Shown here: one piece after another, positions 16,606 through 23,983 of the stretch | Layout: each line of letters opens with the position of its first letter | Position numbering within the stretch: the stretch's first letter is position 1 | Position numbers and translations under genes: made by a program | The notes under the pieces: model-generated | Seen by the model: the letters and a program-made list of their open reading frames with translations, nothing else | The model's database searches: none | What the model was told of the DNA's origin: nothing | NCBI GenBank assembly: GCA_012517875.1 | Contig: JAAYUB010000035.1 | Span: 1 to 38,420 of the forward strand | Source: Acidobacteriota bacterium | GTDB lineage: Bacteria > Acidobacteriota > JAAYUB01 | Direction of reading: 5' to 3' | DNA length: 38,420 nucleotides

Positions 16606-16902
16606 GTGAGTGGGAATGAGGTGGATTTCATTGATCATTTTTTATTGATCAATGGTCATTGGGCGTTTCGGATTGTCGTGTCTGTTGGTTATTTATCGTT
16701 GCATATCTTTCATTGGCTATTTGGAAGCGATAAAAATTTGCCCGGGATGGGGGATCTGGAACTTCTGGGAGCCGGAGGCTGGGACTCAGCACACAGAACC
16801 AAGAACCGAGGTCCCAAGTCCGAATTCCGAGGTCCGATGATCGGTAACGAGCCTCGAGTCTCGATGACGATTACGAGTACGATCACGAGCACGAGCTGAA
16901 AG
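16606..16902. other. AT-rich, low-complexity spacer before the molybdoenzyme operon
   Basis: There is no convincing gene. Bases 16606-16740 are strikingly AT-rich for this genome and contain a perfect hairpin: CATTGATCA (16629-16637) pairs with TGATCAATG (16646-16654) around an eight-base T-rich loop. Bases 16790-16895 are low-complexity, with repeated words such as GAGGTCC, TCCGA and a run of degenerate GAYNACGA-type units. Promoters for the downstream operon probably lie here, but no clear -35/-10 pair stands out. Confidence 0.5.
16629..16654. other. Perfect 9-bp hairpin with T-rich loop
   Basis: The arms CATTGATCA and TGATCAATG flank TTTTTTAT. It lies 72 bp after the mobB stop. It could be an operator (the arm core TGATCA is itself palindromic) or a weak terminator; the T-run is in the loop rather than after the stem, which argues against classic intrinsic termination. 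Confidence 0.45.
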
Positions 16903-18954
16903 ATGGCGATTTACACGACGGCGTGCCCGCGGAACTGCTACAGCACCTGCAGCCTAAGGGTGGAGGTGCTGGATGGGCGCATCCGCCGCATCGAGCCCCA
17001 CCCCGGCAACCGGGCCACCGCTGACGGCGTCTGCCTCAAGGGGCTGAGCTACCTGGAGCGGGTGTACTCGCCGGACCGCATTCTGACGCCGCTGCGCCGC
17101 ACCGCCACCGGCGCCTTCGTGCCCATCCCGTGGGACGACGCGCTGGATCTCATCACGGACAAGCTGCAGCGTCTCCACGATGACCCCGGCCCCCAGAGCG
17201 TCCTCTACTACACCGGCAGCGGCACCAAGGGCCTGCTCAACGGCGTCGGCATGAGCTTCTGGCGTCGCTGGGGCGGCTGCACCACCACCTACGGCGATCT
17301 GTGCTGGCCCGCTGGTCTCGAGGCGACGCGGCTCACCCTGGGCGAGGTGAAGCACAATGCGCCGTGGGACCTGGCCAACGCGCGCCTCATCGTCATGTGG
17401 GGGAAGAACACCGCCGAGACCAACGTCCACCAGATGGCCCATGTGGACGCGGCGCTGGTCGCCGGCGCGCGCCTCGTGGTCATCGACCCCCGCCGCACCG
17501 AGACCGCCGAGCGGGCCGAGCTGCTCATCCAGCCGCGCCCCGGCACCGACGGGGCCCTGGCCCTGGGGGTCGCCCACCTGCTCATCCGCAACGGCTGGAT
17601 CGACCGCCCCTTCATCGACGCCCACGTGCTCGGCTTCGACGCCTTCGCCGAGCGGGCCGCCCTGTGGCCGCCCGAGCGTGCGGCCGCGACGGCCGAGGTG
17701 CCCGTGGCCGCCGTCCACCGCCTGGCGGAGCTCATGGGCACGGTCCGTCCCGTGACGGTGTCGCCGGGCTTCGGCATGCAGCGCTACACCAACAGCGGCC
17801 AGACCATGCGGGCCATGCTGGCGCTGCTGGCCATCACCGGCCAGATCGGCCGCCCCGGCGCCGGCTGGATGTACGCCAACCTGCAGACCCAGATCTTCAG
17901 CCCGGTGAAGGATCCGCTCGACTTCTATCCCCCCGAGCAGCCCGACGGCGTGGTGCGGGTGAGCGTATCCACAGCACGTCTGGGCCCGGACATGCTGGCC
18001 CAGAACGATCCGCCGCTCCGGATGGCCTGGGTGGAACGCGGCAATCCCATCCCCCAGAACCCCGAGACCCACTCGGTGCTGAAGGCGTTCCGGGCCCTGG
18101 AGTTCCGGGTGGTGGTGGAGGAGTTTCTCACCGACACCGCCCGCGAGGCCGACCTGGTGCTGCCGGCCAAGACGCTGTTCGAGCAAACCGACGTCATCGG
18201 CGCCTACTGGCATCCGTACATTCAGCTCCGCCAGAAGCTCATCGAACCGCCGGGCGAGGTGAAGCCGGAGACGGAAGTTTATCGCCTGCTCGCCCATCGC
18301 CTCGGCTTCCCCGCCGAGGCGATCGCGGCGGAGATCCCCGGCCCCGCCGACGCCGACATCGAGCGATGGCTGGCGGGGCGTCTGGCGCCCTTCCCGGGGC
18401 TGACCCTGGAACGGCTGCGCGAGGGGCCGGTGCCGGCGCCCGGCACCGAAGAGGTGGCCTATGCCGATGGCCGTTTCGCGACGCCGTCGGGGCGGATCGA
18501 GCTTTACTCCGAGGAGGCACGCACCCGCTGGGGGCTGGATCCGCTCCCCGACCACACCGAGCCGGCGGAGTCGCCCCGGCGCGCCGGATCCGAGCGGTCG
18601 CGCTATCCGCTCCAGTTCCTCACGCCCAACACCAAAAACCGAATTCACTCCCAGTTCAACAACCTGAACGTGATCCGTCAGTTCGGCGACCGGCCTCAGG
18701 CGTGGCTCAACCCCGCGGACGCCCGCGTCCGCGGCGTGGCCGACGGCGACCGGGTGCGCATCTTCAACGACCGCGGCGAGCTGCGGATCGAGGCCCGGCT
18801 CGACTTCAGCCTCCGTGCCGGCTGCGTGGTGGTGACCAACGGCTGGTGGCTGTCCCAGGGGGGCGCGGTGAATCTCACCTCCCGCGCCCGCGAGACAGAC
18901 ATGGGCTTCGGCGCCGCCTTCCACGACAACCTGGTGGAGGTGGAGCGGGCATGA
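16903..18954 (+). CDS. DMSO-reductase-family molybdopterin oxidoreductase, catalytic subunit
   Basis: This 683-residue bis-MGD enzyme subunit carries an N-terminal [4Fe-4S] site (C8, C12, C16, C44, in CPRNCYSTCSL and DGVCLKG). The likely molybdenum ligand is C134 in YGDLCWPAGLEA. Cofactor-domain motifs follow: LIVMWGKNTAETNVHQM, VVIDPRRTETAERAEL, and a C-terminal TPNTKNRIHSQFNN and LNPADARVRGVADGDRVRIF domain. The family reduces S- or N-oxides, polysulfide, thiosulfate or similar compounds, or oxidises formate; the substrate cannot be read from the sequence. It begins straight at the Fe-S motif with no twin-arginine signal, so the subunit should face the cytoplasm. Its stop overlaps the start of the fused DmsBC-like subunit (ATGA). 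The ribosome site is weak. mobB upstream makes the required cofactor form. Confidence 0.93.
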   Translation: MAIYTTACPRNCYSTCSLRVEVLDGRIRRIEPHPGNRATADGVCLKGLSYLERVYSPDRILTPLRRTATGAFVPIPWDDALDLITDKLQRLHDDPGPQSVLYYTGSGTKGLLNGVGMSFWRRWGGCTTTYGDLCWPAGLEATRLTLGEVKHNAPWDLANARLIVMWGKNTAETNVHQMAHVDAALVAGARLVVIDPRRTETAERAELLIQPRPGTDGALALGVAHLLIRNGWIDRPFIDAHVLGFDAFAERAALWPPERAAATAEVPVAAVHRLAELMGTVRPVTVSPGFGMQRYTNSGQTMRAMLALLAITGQIGRPGAGWMYANLQTQIFSPVKDPLDFYPPEQPDGVVRVSVSTARLGPDMLAQNDPPLRMAWVERGNPIPQNPETHSVLKAFRALEFRVVVEEFLTDTAREADLVLPAKTLFEQTDVIGAYWHPYIQLRQKLIEPPGEVKPETEVYRLLAHRLGFPAEAIAAEIPGPADADIERWLAGRLAPFPGLTLERLREGPVPAPGTEEVAYADGRFATPSGRIELYSEEARTRWGLDPLPDHTEPAESPRRAGSERSRYPLQFLTPNTKNRIHSQFNNLNVIRQFGDRPQAWLNPADARVRGVADGDRVRIFNDRGELRIEARLDFSLRAGCVVVTNGWWLSQGGAVNLTSRARETDMGFGAAFHDNLVEVERA

Positions 18955-20336
18955 CGGAGCAGCGCGCCTTCCACGTAGACCTCAACCGCTGCACCGGCTG
19001 CGGCGCCTGCGTCATCGCCTGCGGCAACGAGAACGAGCTCCCGGCGGGCCGCGCCTGGCGGCAGGTGCACACCTTCAACGAGGCTCGCCACCCGGCGCTG
19101 CCGGTGGTGCACCTGTCGCTGGCGTGCAACCAGTGCGCCGACCCGGCCTGCCTGCGGCACTGCCCCGCGGCGGCCTACCGGAAGGATCCGGCCACCGGCG
19201 TGGTCACCATCGACGAGGCGCGCTGCATCGGCTGCACCTACTGCGCCTGGGCGTGCCCCTACGACGCGCCGCGTTACAACCCCGAGAAGCGCCTCATGGA
19301 GAAGTGCACCTTCTGCGCCGAGCGGCTGGCCGAAGGCCGGGAGCCGGCCTGCGTCGCCTGCTGTCCCACCGGCGCCCTGCAGCTGGACACCCTGACGCCC
19401 GCCGGCGACCCGGCTGCGCCCGGGTTCACCGCGGCCGGCCTGGGCCCGGCTATCCGCTTCACCCTGCCCCGCCGCAAATCGCCGCCCGAGCTCACCGCCC
19501 CGCCCGACCCGGCGGCGGTGGCCGCACTTTACCCGGGCGCGCTGCGCTGGCCCGCCGCGAAAATCACCCTGCGGAGCGAATGGCCGCTGGCGCTCTTCAC
19601 CTGGACCGCCGTGGTGCTGGCGGCGCTTGCCGCCGCGTCGGCGGGCGACGCGCTGGCCGTGCCGCCGCTGCCGTTCCTGGCCGCCGGAGCGGCGGCCCTT
19701 CTCCTGAGTGCGTTCCACCTGGGACGCAAGGCGAGGGCCTGGCGGGCGGCGGCGAACTGGCGCACCTCGTGGCTGAGCCGCGAGATCGTCCTCTTCCCCC
19801 TGTTCCTGGCGCTGGCCGGCGCGCATCTCCTGCGGCCGGACCGGCCGCACCTCGGCTGGATCGCCGCCGTGGCGGGCTTCGCGGCGCTCATCGCCATCGA
19901 CCGCGTCTACCAGGTGGCCATGCAGGTTGGGCCGCTGAATTTCTTGAGCGACCAGGCGCTGCTGACCGGGTTTTTCCTCACCGGCGTGCTGTACCGCGAT
20001 CCGTGGCTCTATGTGCCCGCCGGAGGGCTGAAGCTGGCGCTGTACGCCTACCGGAAACTGCGACGGTGGGACGGATTCCGCCTCGGCTCGGCGGCGATGT
20101 CGGCGTTGCGTGTCGCCGTGGGCTTCGGGCTGCCGCTACCGGGGCTGTTGATGGGCGGCCCCGCAGGTTCGTTCCTCGCCACGGTGGCGGTGATCGCGGG
20201 GGAGTTCATCGACCGGTGCGAGTTCTACGGGGAGCTCGAGGTGATCACGCCGCGCCGCCAGCTCCGACTGGATCTCGACGCTGCGCTCGCAAACACCGAA
20301 GGTTCGTCTCGTCAAGACGTCAAGACGCAAAGATAA
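18951..20336 (+). CDS. Fused DmsB-type ferredoxin and DmsC-type membrane anchor
   Basis: This 461-residue protein joins two subunits that are usually separate. Residues about 5-200 are a four-cluster ferredoxin with 16 cysteines in the DmsB pattern: CTGCGACVIAC, CNQCADPACLRHC, CIGCTYCAWAC, CTFCAERL and CVACC. Residues about 200-440 contain about eight hydrophobic segments like DmsC, the quinol-oxidising anchor; examples are ALFTWTAVVLAALAAAS, FLAAGAAALLLSAFHLG, IAAVAGFAALIAIDRVY and SFLATVAVIAGEFIDRCEFY. Electrons would pass from menaquinol in the membrane through the clusters to the catalytic subunit. It begins by ATGA overlap with the catalytic gene and has GGAG five bases upstream. The continuous frame across the junction, without a stop, makes a true fusion likely. 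Confidence 0.92.
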   Translation: MTEQRAFHVDLNRCTGCGACVIACGNENELPAGRAWRQVHTFNEARHPALPVVHLSLACNQCADPACLRHCPAAAYRKDPATGVVTIDEARCIGCTYCAWACPYDAPRYNPEKRLMEKCTFCAERLAEGREPACVACCPTGALQLDTLTPAGDPAAPGFTAAGLGPAIRFTLPRRKSPPELTAPPDPAAVAALYPGALRWPAAKITLRSEWPLALFTWTAVVLAALAAASAGDALAVPPLPFLAAGAAALLLSAFHLGRKARAWRAAANWRTSWLSREIVLFPLFLALAGAHLLRPDRPHLGWIAAVAGFAALIAIDRVYQVAMQVGPLNFLSDQALLTGFFLTGVLYRDPWLYVPAGGLKLALYAYRKLRRWDGFRLGSAAMSALRVAVGFGLPLPGLLMGGPAGSFLATVAVIAGEFIDRCEFYGELEVITPRRQLRLDLDAALANTEGSSRQDVKTQR

Positions 20337-20524
20337 CTCCATTGTGTTGCTTCTCCAGCCGTCCATGCCTGGCGGGCAGAAGCCGACGTGCGGATCCCTG
20401 TGTCCCCTGCTTGCGGCTTCGTCATTGTAATAGTCCGTTTTGTCCCTGAAAAGGCCCGCTCCGTGAGAAATCGAGCCCATCTCCTCGTAGAAGCGGTTAC
20501 GAGCAGCCCATCAGGAGGAGACGC

Positions 20525-21838
20525 ATGGACCGCCTGCCGCCATTCCGGAGCATCGCGCTGCTGATCGCACTGTCCGTGGCTGCCGTTCCCCTTCTGCGCG
20601 CAAACGCTCCGGGGCACCCGGCAGACAACACCGTAGCGCCGGCCGCACTGGCCGTCGCCACGTATGCCGGCTCCGAAGAGCAGGTCCGTTCGGTCCGGGC
20701 GCTGGTGCGCAGCCTCCGCGAGCGCGGCGGGGCGTATCGCGACAGCGTGGTGCATGTCGTCTTGACCGACCCGGACCGCGTCCCGGGTGACGCACTGCGG
20801 GGCGCCGGCGTGGAACTCGTGCCGCTGGCCCTGGAGCCGGCGGTGCTCGACTACCCCCTCGCCCTGAAGGCCTTCGCCGCGGCGGAGGTGGAACGGCGCG
20901 TCCGGGGAAAGGCGGCCACCCTCGCCTGGCTGGACCCCGGCGTGCTTATCCTGCAGCCTCCGGCGGCGCTGGACCTCGGCAACGCGGTCGATGCCACGGT
21001 ACGGCCGGTGTCACTGGCGAACACCGTGGGCATCCCGCCGGGCGCACCACCGGACGCCTACTGGGCGCCCATTTACGCGGCCACCCACCTCGACTTCCGC
21101 GCGCTGCCGGCAGTCGAGACGGTGGTGGACGCGGTTCCGGTCCAGCCATACTACAACTGCGAAGTCTACGCCCTCAATCCAGAACTCGGGATCTGCGAAG
21201 AGTGGGGGCGAATATTAGCGGGTCTGTTGAACGACCCGACGTACCAGCAAGCTGCCTGCACCACTTTCCTCAAGCGGCTCTTCCTGCACCAGGCGGTGCT
21301 CAGCGCCGTGCTCCAGTCCCGGGTCGCCCCGGACCGCCTCCGGCCGCTCCCCCTGACCGCAGGTTACCCGTTCAACCAGCACGCGCAGCTCGCGCCCGAG
21401 CGGCGGGCGGCGTCTCTCGACGCCATTGCCGCAGTAATCTTTGACACCGCCTGGCAGCAGAAGCCGGACTGGCTGGGCACCATCCCTGTAAGCGAGCTGC
21501 TCCGCACGTGGCTGTCCGACATCTACATCGAGTACCTGGGGCTGGCCGACGGCGTCTACCGGATCGAGGGCTCATGCAACGCCTATCTCGTCACCACGGC
21601 GGACGGCAGCCTCCTCATCGACCCGGCGGGCGCGGACGTGGCACCGGAGTACTTCCGGAGACTCCTGGCGCGACATCCGCTTCAGGCGATGCTGCTCACC
21701 CACGCCCACGAGGATCATGCGGCTAACGCCACGCGCCGCCGGGCACTCGAGGGGTTGAAGGCGGGCACGCACAACTACATCGAGCGTATCTGGCTCGACT
21801 ACGGCATCCGCACCGTAAAGGAGAACGGCGGTGAATGA
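20525..21838 (+). CDS. Exported glycosyltransferase-like protein with truncated metallo-beta-lactamase tail
   Basis: This 437-residue protein has a signal peptide (SIALLIALSVAAVPLLRANA). Residues about 40-320 look like a nucleotide-sugar-transferase-type fold (LAVATYAGSEEQVRSVRALV, then AATLAWLDPGVLILQPPAAL, where such enzymes carry a DxD-like site), but no catalytic motif is certain. Residues about 345-437 match the start of an MBL domain: VYRIEGSCNAYLVTTADGSL, LLIDPAG, and LLTHAHEDHAANA, with HxHxDH at 393-398. Only 39 residues follow, far too few for the second half of an MBL with its remaining metal ligands. The tail is therefore truncated and probably inactive. A GGAGGAG site precedes the ATG. 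It overlaps the next small ORF by eight bases. Confidence 0.75.
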   Translation: MDRLPPFRSIALLIALSVAAVPLLRANAPGHPADNTVAPAALAVATYAGSEEQVRSVRALVRSLRERGGAYRDSVVHVVLTDPDRVPGDALRGAGVELVPLALEPAVLDYPLALKAFAAAEVERRVRGKAATLAWLDPGVLILQPPAALDLGNAVDATVRPVSLANTVGIPPGAPPDAYWAPIYAATHLDFRALPAVETVVDAVPVQPYYNCEVYALNPELGICEEWGRILAGLLNDPTYQQAACTTFLKRLFLHQAVLSAVLQSRVAPDRLRPLPLTAGYPFNQHAQLAPERRAASLDAIAAVIFDTAWQQKPDWLGTIPVSELLRTWLSDIYIEYLGLADGVYRIEGSCNAYLVTTADGSLLIDPAGADVAPEYFRRLLARHPLQAMLLTHAHEDHAANATRRRALEGLKAGTHNYIERIWLDYGIRTVKENGGE

Positions 21839-22094
21839 CACGGAGCAATTTCGACACTACGGTCCCGTGACCGTGCTCTGTACGGCTCGAACCTACGGTC
21901 CCGCCCTCACTCTTCTGCGGCACTTGCACGCGGCGGGAGCGGTGGTCGTCGGGTCGCCGGCCGGGCGGACGGGCGGCGGCCCCGAACCCCTGCGGCGGTT
22001 CGAGGTGGACCATATCGAACCGTCCACCGACCGTCTGCATGCCCTGACGCCCGTCGACCGGGGTATGCAACCCTTTGCATTCAGCCTGCAGTGA
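21831..22094 (+). pseudogene. Small S41-peptidase-like fragment
   Basis: This 87-residue reading frame starts with GTG inside the end of the preceding gene. VTVLCTARTYGPALTLLRHL followed by GAVVVGSPAGRTGGG resembles the catalytic segment of S41 (C-terminal processing) peptidases, where VLT-xxTFSA carries the nucleophile Ser; here that position reads YGP, without Ser. There is no start of such a domain and no lysine motif. It is best read as a gene remnant, perhaps coupled to the upstream gene. Alternatively it is a short real protein of unknown role. Confidence 0.45.
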
Positions 22095-22175
22095 GGCGCG
22101 CAATGCCCCGCTGAGGCGTCGAGACGCCATGAGACACGGTCGGCCTTTGGGGATGACACTGCCTGGAGGGAAAAT

Positions 22176-22808
22176 ATGCAACGACTCCTGCTGGCGAGCC
22201 TGATCCTGCTTGCCGCCGCGCGACCTTCCGCCGGCCAAACAGCGGCGCCCACCAACCGACCGGCGAAGACCATCACCGTCCTCGTCCTCTTGGGTGAGTG
22301 GTTCGGCGACACCTACTTCCCGCTGCGGGACGAGATCGCCCGGCGCGGCTGGACCATGCGGCGGGTGGGCGTCGATGCCGAGTACCGCGGCTGCTACCAG
22401 AAAGCGCGCGACGTCGTGCTCACGAGCGATATCCTCATCCCCGACCTGAAAGACTTCTCCGGCTATGACTGCCTCATCATCCCCAGCGGCCCGCAATTCC
22501 GGAAATTCAACACCAATCCGACCGTCCTCCAGTTCGTCCGCGATGCCTACGCAGCGGGGGTGCTCATCGCCGCGTTCTGCACCGGCAACCGGGTGGTCCA
22601 GGCCGCCGGGCTGCTGGACGGAGCCGATGTCACGGCGATTCACCCGGCCGTCGTCACCCGCTTCCGGCCGGGCATCATCCTCGGACCCCGCGGCGGCGGC
22701 CCGCCGCCCGGCGACGGCTTTGAGAGCGCCCCGGTGAAGGAGGTCCTCGACGCCGTCGCCCGGGAATTGGCGACAGCGGAAGCGACGGCAACCGGGAGCA
22801 AACCATGA
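22176..22808 (+). CDS. Exported DJ-1/PfpI-family protein
   Basis: This 210-residue protein has a signal peptide (LLLASLILLAAARPSAG, cleavage near 20). The DJ-1/PfpI fold is shown by ITVLVLLGEWFGDTYFPLRD (partner acid probably E41), YDCLIIPSGPQF (98-108), and the nucleophile elbow LIAAFCTGNRVVQAAGLLDG with C135. GIILGPRGGGPPPGDGFESA is the usual C-terminal strand and helix. Family members include glyoxalases, proteases, amidotransferase-like and redox proteins; which activity applies here cannot be told. Secretion is unusual for the family. GGAGG precedes the ATG, and the stop overlaps the methyltransferase start (ATGA). Confidence 0.87.
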   Translation: MQRLLLASLILLAAARPSAGQTAAPTNRPAKTITVLVLLGEWFGDTYFPLRDEIARRGWTMRRVGVDAEYRGCYQKARDVVLTSDILIPDLKDFSGYDCLIIPSGPQFRKFNTNPTVLQFVRDAYAAGVLIAAFCTGNRVVQAAGLLDGADVTAIHPAVVTRFRPGIILGPRGGGPPPGDGFESAPVKEVLDAVARELATAEATATGSKP

Positions 22809-23983
22809 ATCGAATAGTCAGGAACTGCTTGTGGTGCTGGTTGCTGCTGACGGTCGTCCCGGCGGATTTCTCCCATCTCCACGCCGGCAAGAATTCCGGC
22901 GGAGGCCTTCAGGCCGCTTCGAATACCGACACATTGACGGAGCATCGGGAACAGATGGCCAACGAGTTCCAGCCGCCGGGACTGGTGATGGACCTCCTGG
23001 GCGTCCGGCCCGGGCTGGTCATCGGCGAGGTGGGCGCCGGCCGCGGCCGGGTCACGGTCCACCCGGCGGACCGGGTGGGCGACAAGGGAAAAGTTTACGC
23101 CAACGACATCAACGCCGCTTCACTCGAATACCTGCAGGCGCGTTGCCGGCGACTGGGCCTGGACAACGTGGAAACCATCCTCAGCCGGACCGACGATGCC
23201 TGCTTCCCCAAGGAAGGCCGGACGCTGACCCGCGAGTCCGTGGGCCGGGAGGCCCGGGAAGCCGGCTTCGTCCTGGACGCGGTGATCGAGGACAAGCTCA
23301 AAGAGGACAACATCTTCATTCTCCGCCCCGCCGTACCCGACGTCCCTGCGTCGAACGACTCCGCCAAGGTCCACTCCCTCGCCCCCGGCGCGCTGGAGCC
23401 CGAAAACGAGAACGAGGCCCGGCTCAACCGACTGCAGCCCCCGGACCGGGTGCTGGACGCCGTGGGCGTGGCGCCGGGCCAGGTGGTTGCCGAGATCGGC
23501 GCGGGGCGCGGGCGGTACGCGGTCCAGCTCGCCGCCCGGGTGGGCGTCGAGGGCCGCGTGTACGCCGAGGACATCGATTCCGATGCGCTCAAGTATCTGC
23601 GCTCCCGGTGCGAACGCTGGAACATCCGGAATGTCGAGACCGTCCTGGGCGAAGTGAACAACCCGAAACTCCCCCCGGATTCGCTGGATCTTATTTTCAT
23701 CATTTCATCCTTCCATCACTTCGACGATCCCGTCCCCCTCATACGCAACGCCCGCAAGGCGTTGAAGCATTCGGGGAAATTGGCCCTCGTGGAGTGGGCG
23801 CCGCGTCCGGACCGCGAGTACCTGACCCCCGAGCAGATGGCCGCAACGATGAAGCGGGCCGGCTTTGCGCTGGTGCGCACCGAGACGTTCCTGCTGTCCA
23901 ACGGGCTGTACATCTACCTGTTCCGCCCGGACGGCGGCGATCACGACCCGGGACAGAAACCAACCCTGGAGAATGCCCGATGA
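22805..23983 (+). CDS. Duplicated SAM-methyltransferase-like protein with export signal
   Basis: This 392-residue protein begins with a hydrophobic leader (CLWCWLLLTVVPADFSHLHA). Two class I methyltransferase units follow. The second (about 205-375) is complete: motif I VVAEIGAGRGRYAVQLA, acidic EDIDSDALK, SLDLIFIISSFHHFDDP, and a LALVEWAPRP strand. The first (about 50-175) has motif I VIGEVGAGRGRV and NDINAASLEYLQARC, but then jumps from about residue 137 directly to the C-terminal helix and strand. It lacks about 45 residues equal to 291-336 of the second copy, so it is probably non-catalytic. It is coupled by ATGA overlap on both sides. A secreted SAM enzyme is odd because SAM is cytoplasmic, so the leader may be a membrane anchor. 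Confidence 0.83.
   Translation: MNRIVRNCLWCWLLLTVVPADFSHLHAGKNSGGGLQAASNTDTLTEHREQMANEFQPPGLVMDLLGVRPGLVIGEVGAGRGRVTVHPADRVGDKGKVYANDINAASLEYLQARCRRLGLDNVETILSRTDDACFPKEGRTLTRESVGREAREAGFVLDAVIEDKLKEDNIFILRPAVPDVPASNDSAKVHSLAPGALEPENENEARLNRLQPPDRVLDAVGVAPGQVVAEIGAGRGRYAVQLAARVGVEGRVYAEDIDSDALKYLRSRCERWNIRNVETVLGEVNNPKLPPDSLDLIFIISSFHHFDDPVPLIRNARKALKHSGKLALVEWAPRPDREYLTPEQMAATMKRAGFALVRTETFLLSNGLYIYLFRPDGGDHDPGQKPTLENAR

Noticed and set aside
16954-18924. 656-residue open frame antisense to the molybdoenzyme gene
   Set aside because: Composition is shadow-like and no domain is seen; the sense strand has a full cofactor-binding signature.
17301-18950. Possible long N-terminal extension of the DmsBC-like protein
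   Set aside because: The frame is open by composition, but the protein starts properly at the ATGA overlap at 18951, where ferredoxin similarity begins.
22831-23979. Open frame ahead of the ankyrin gene start, suggesting a longer protein
   Set aside because: The signal peptide and ATGA overlap set the start at 23980; upstream residues are a shadow of the methyltransferase gene.
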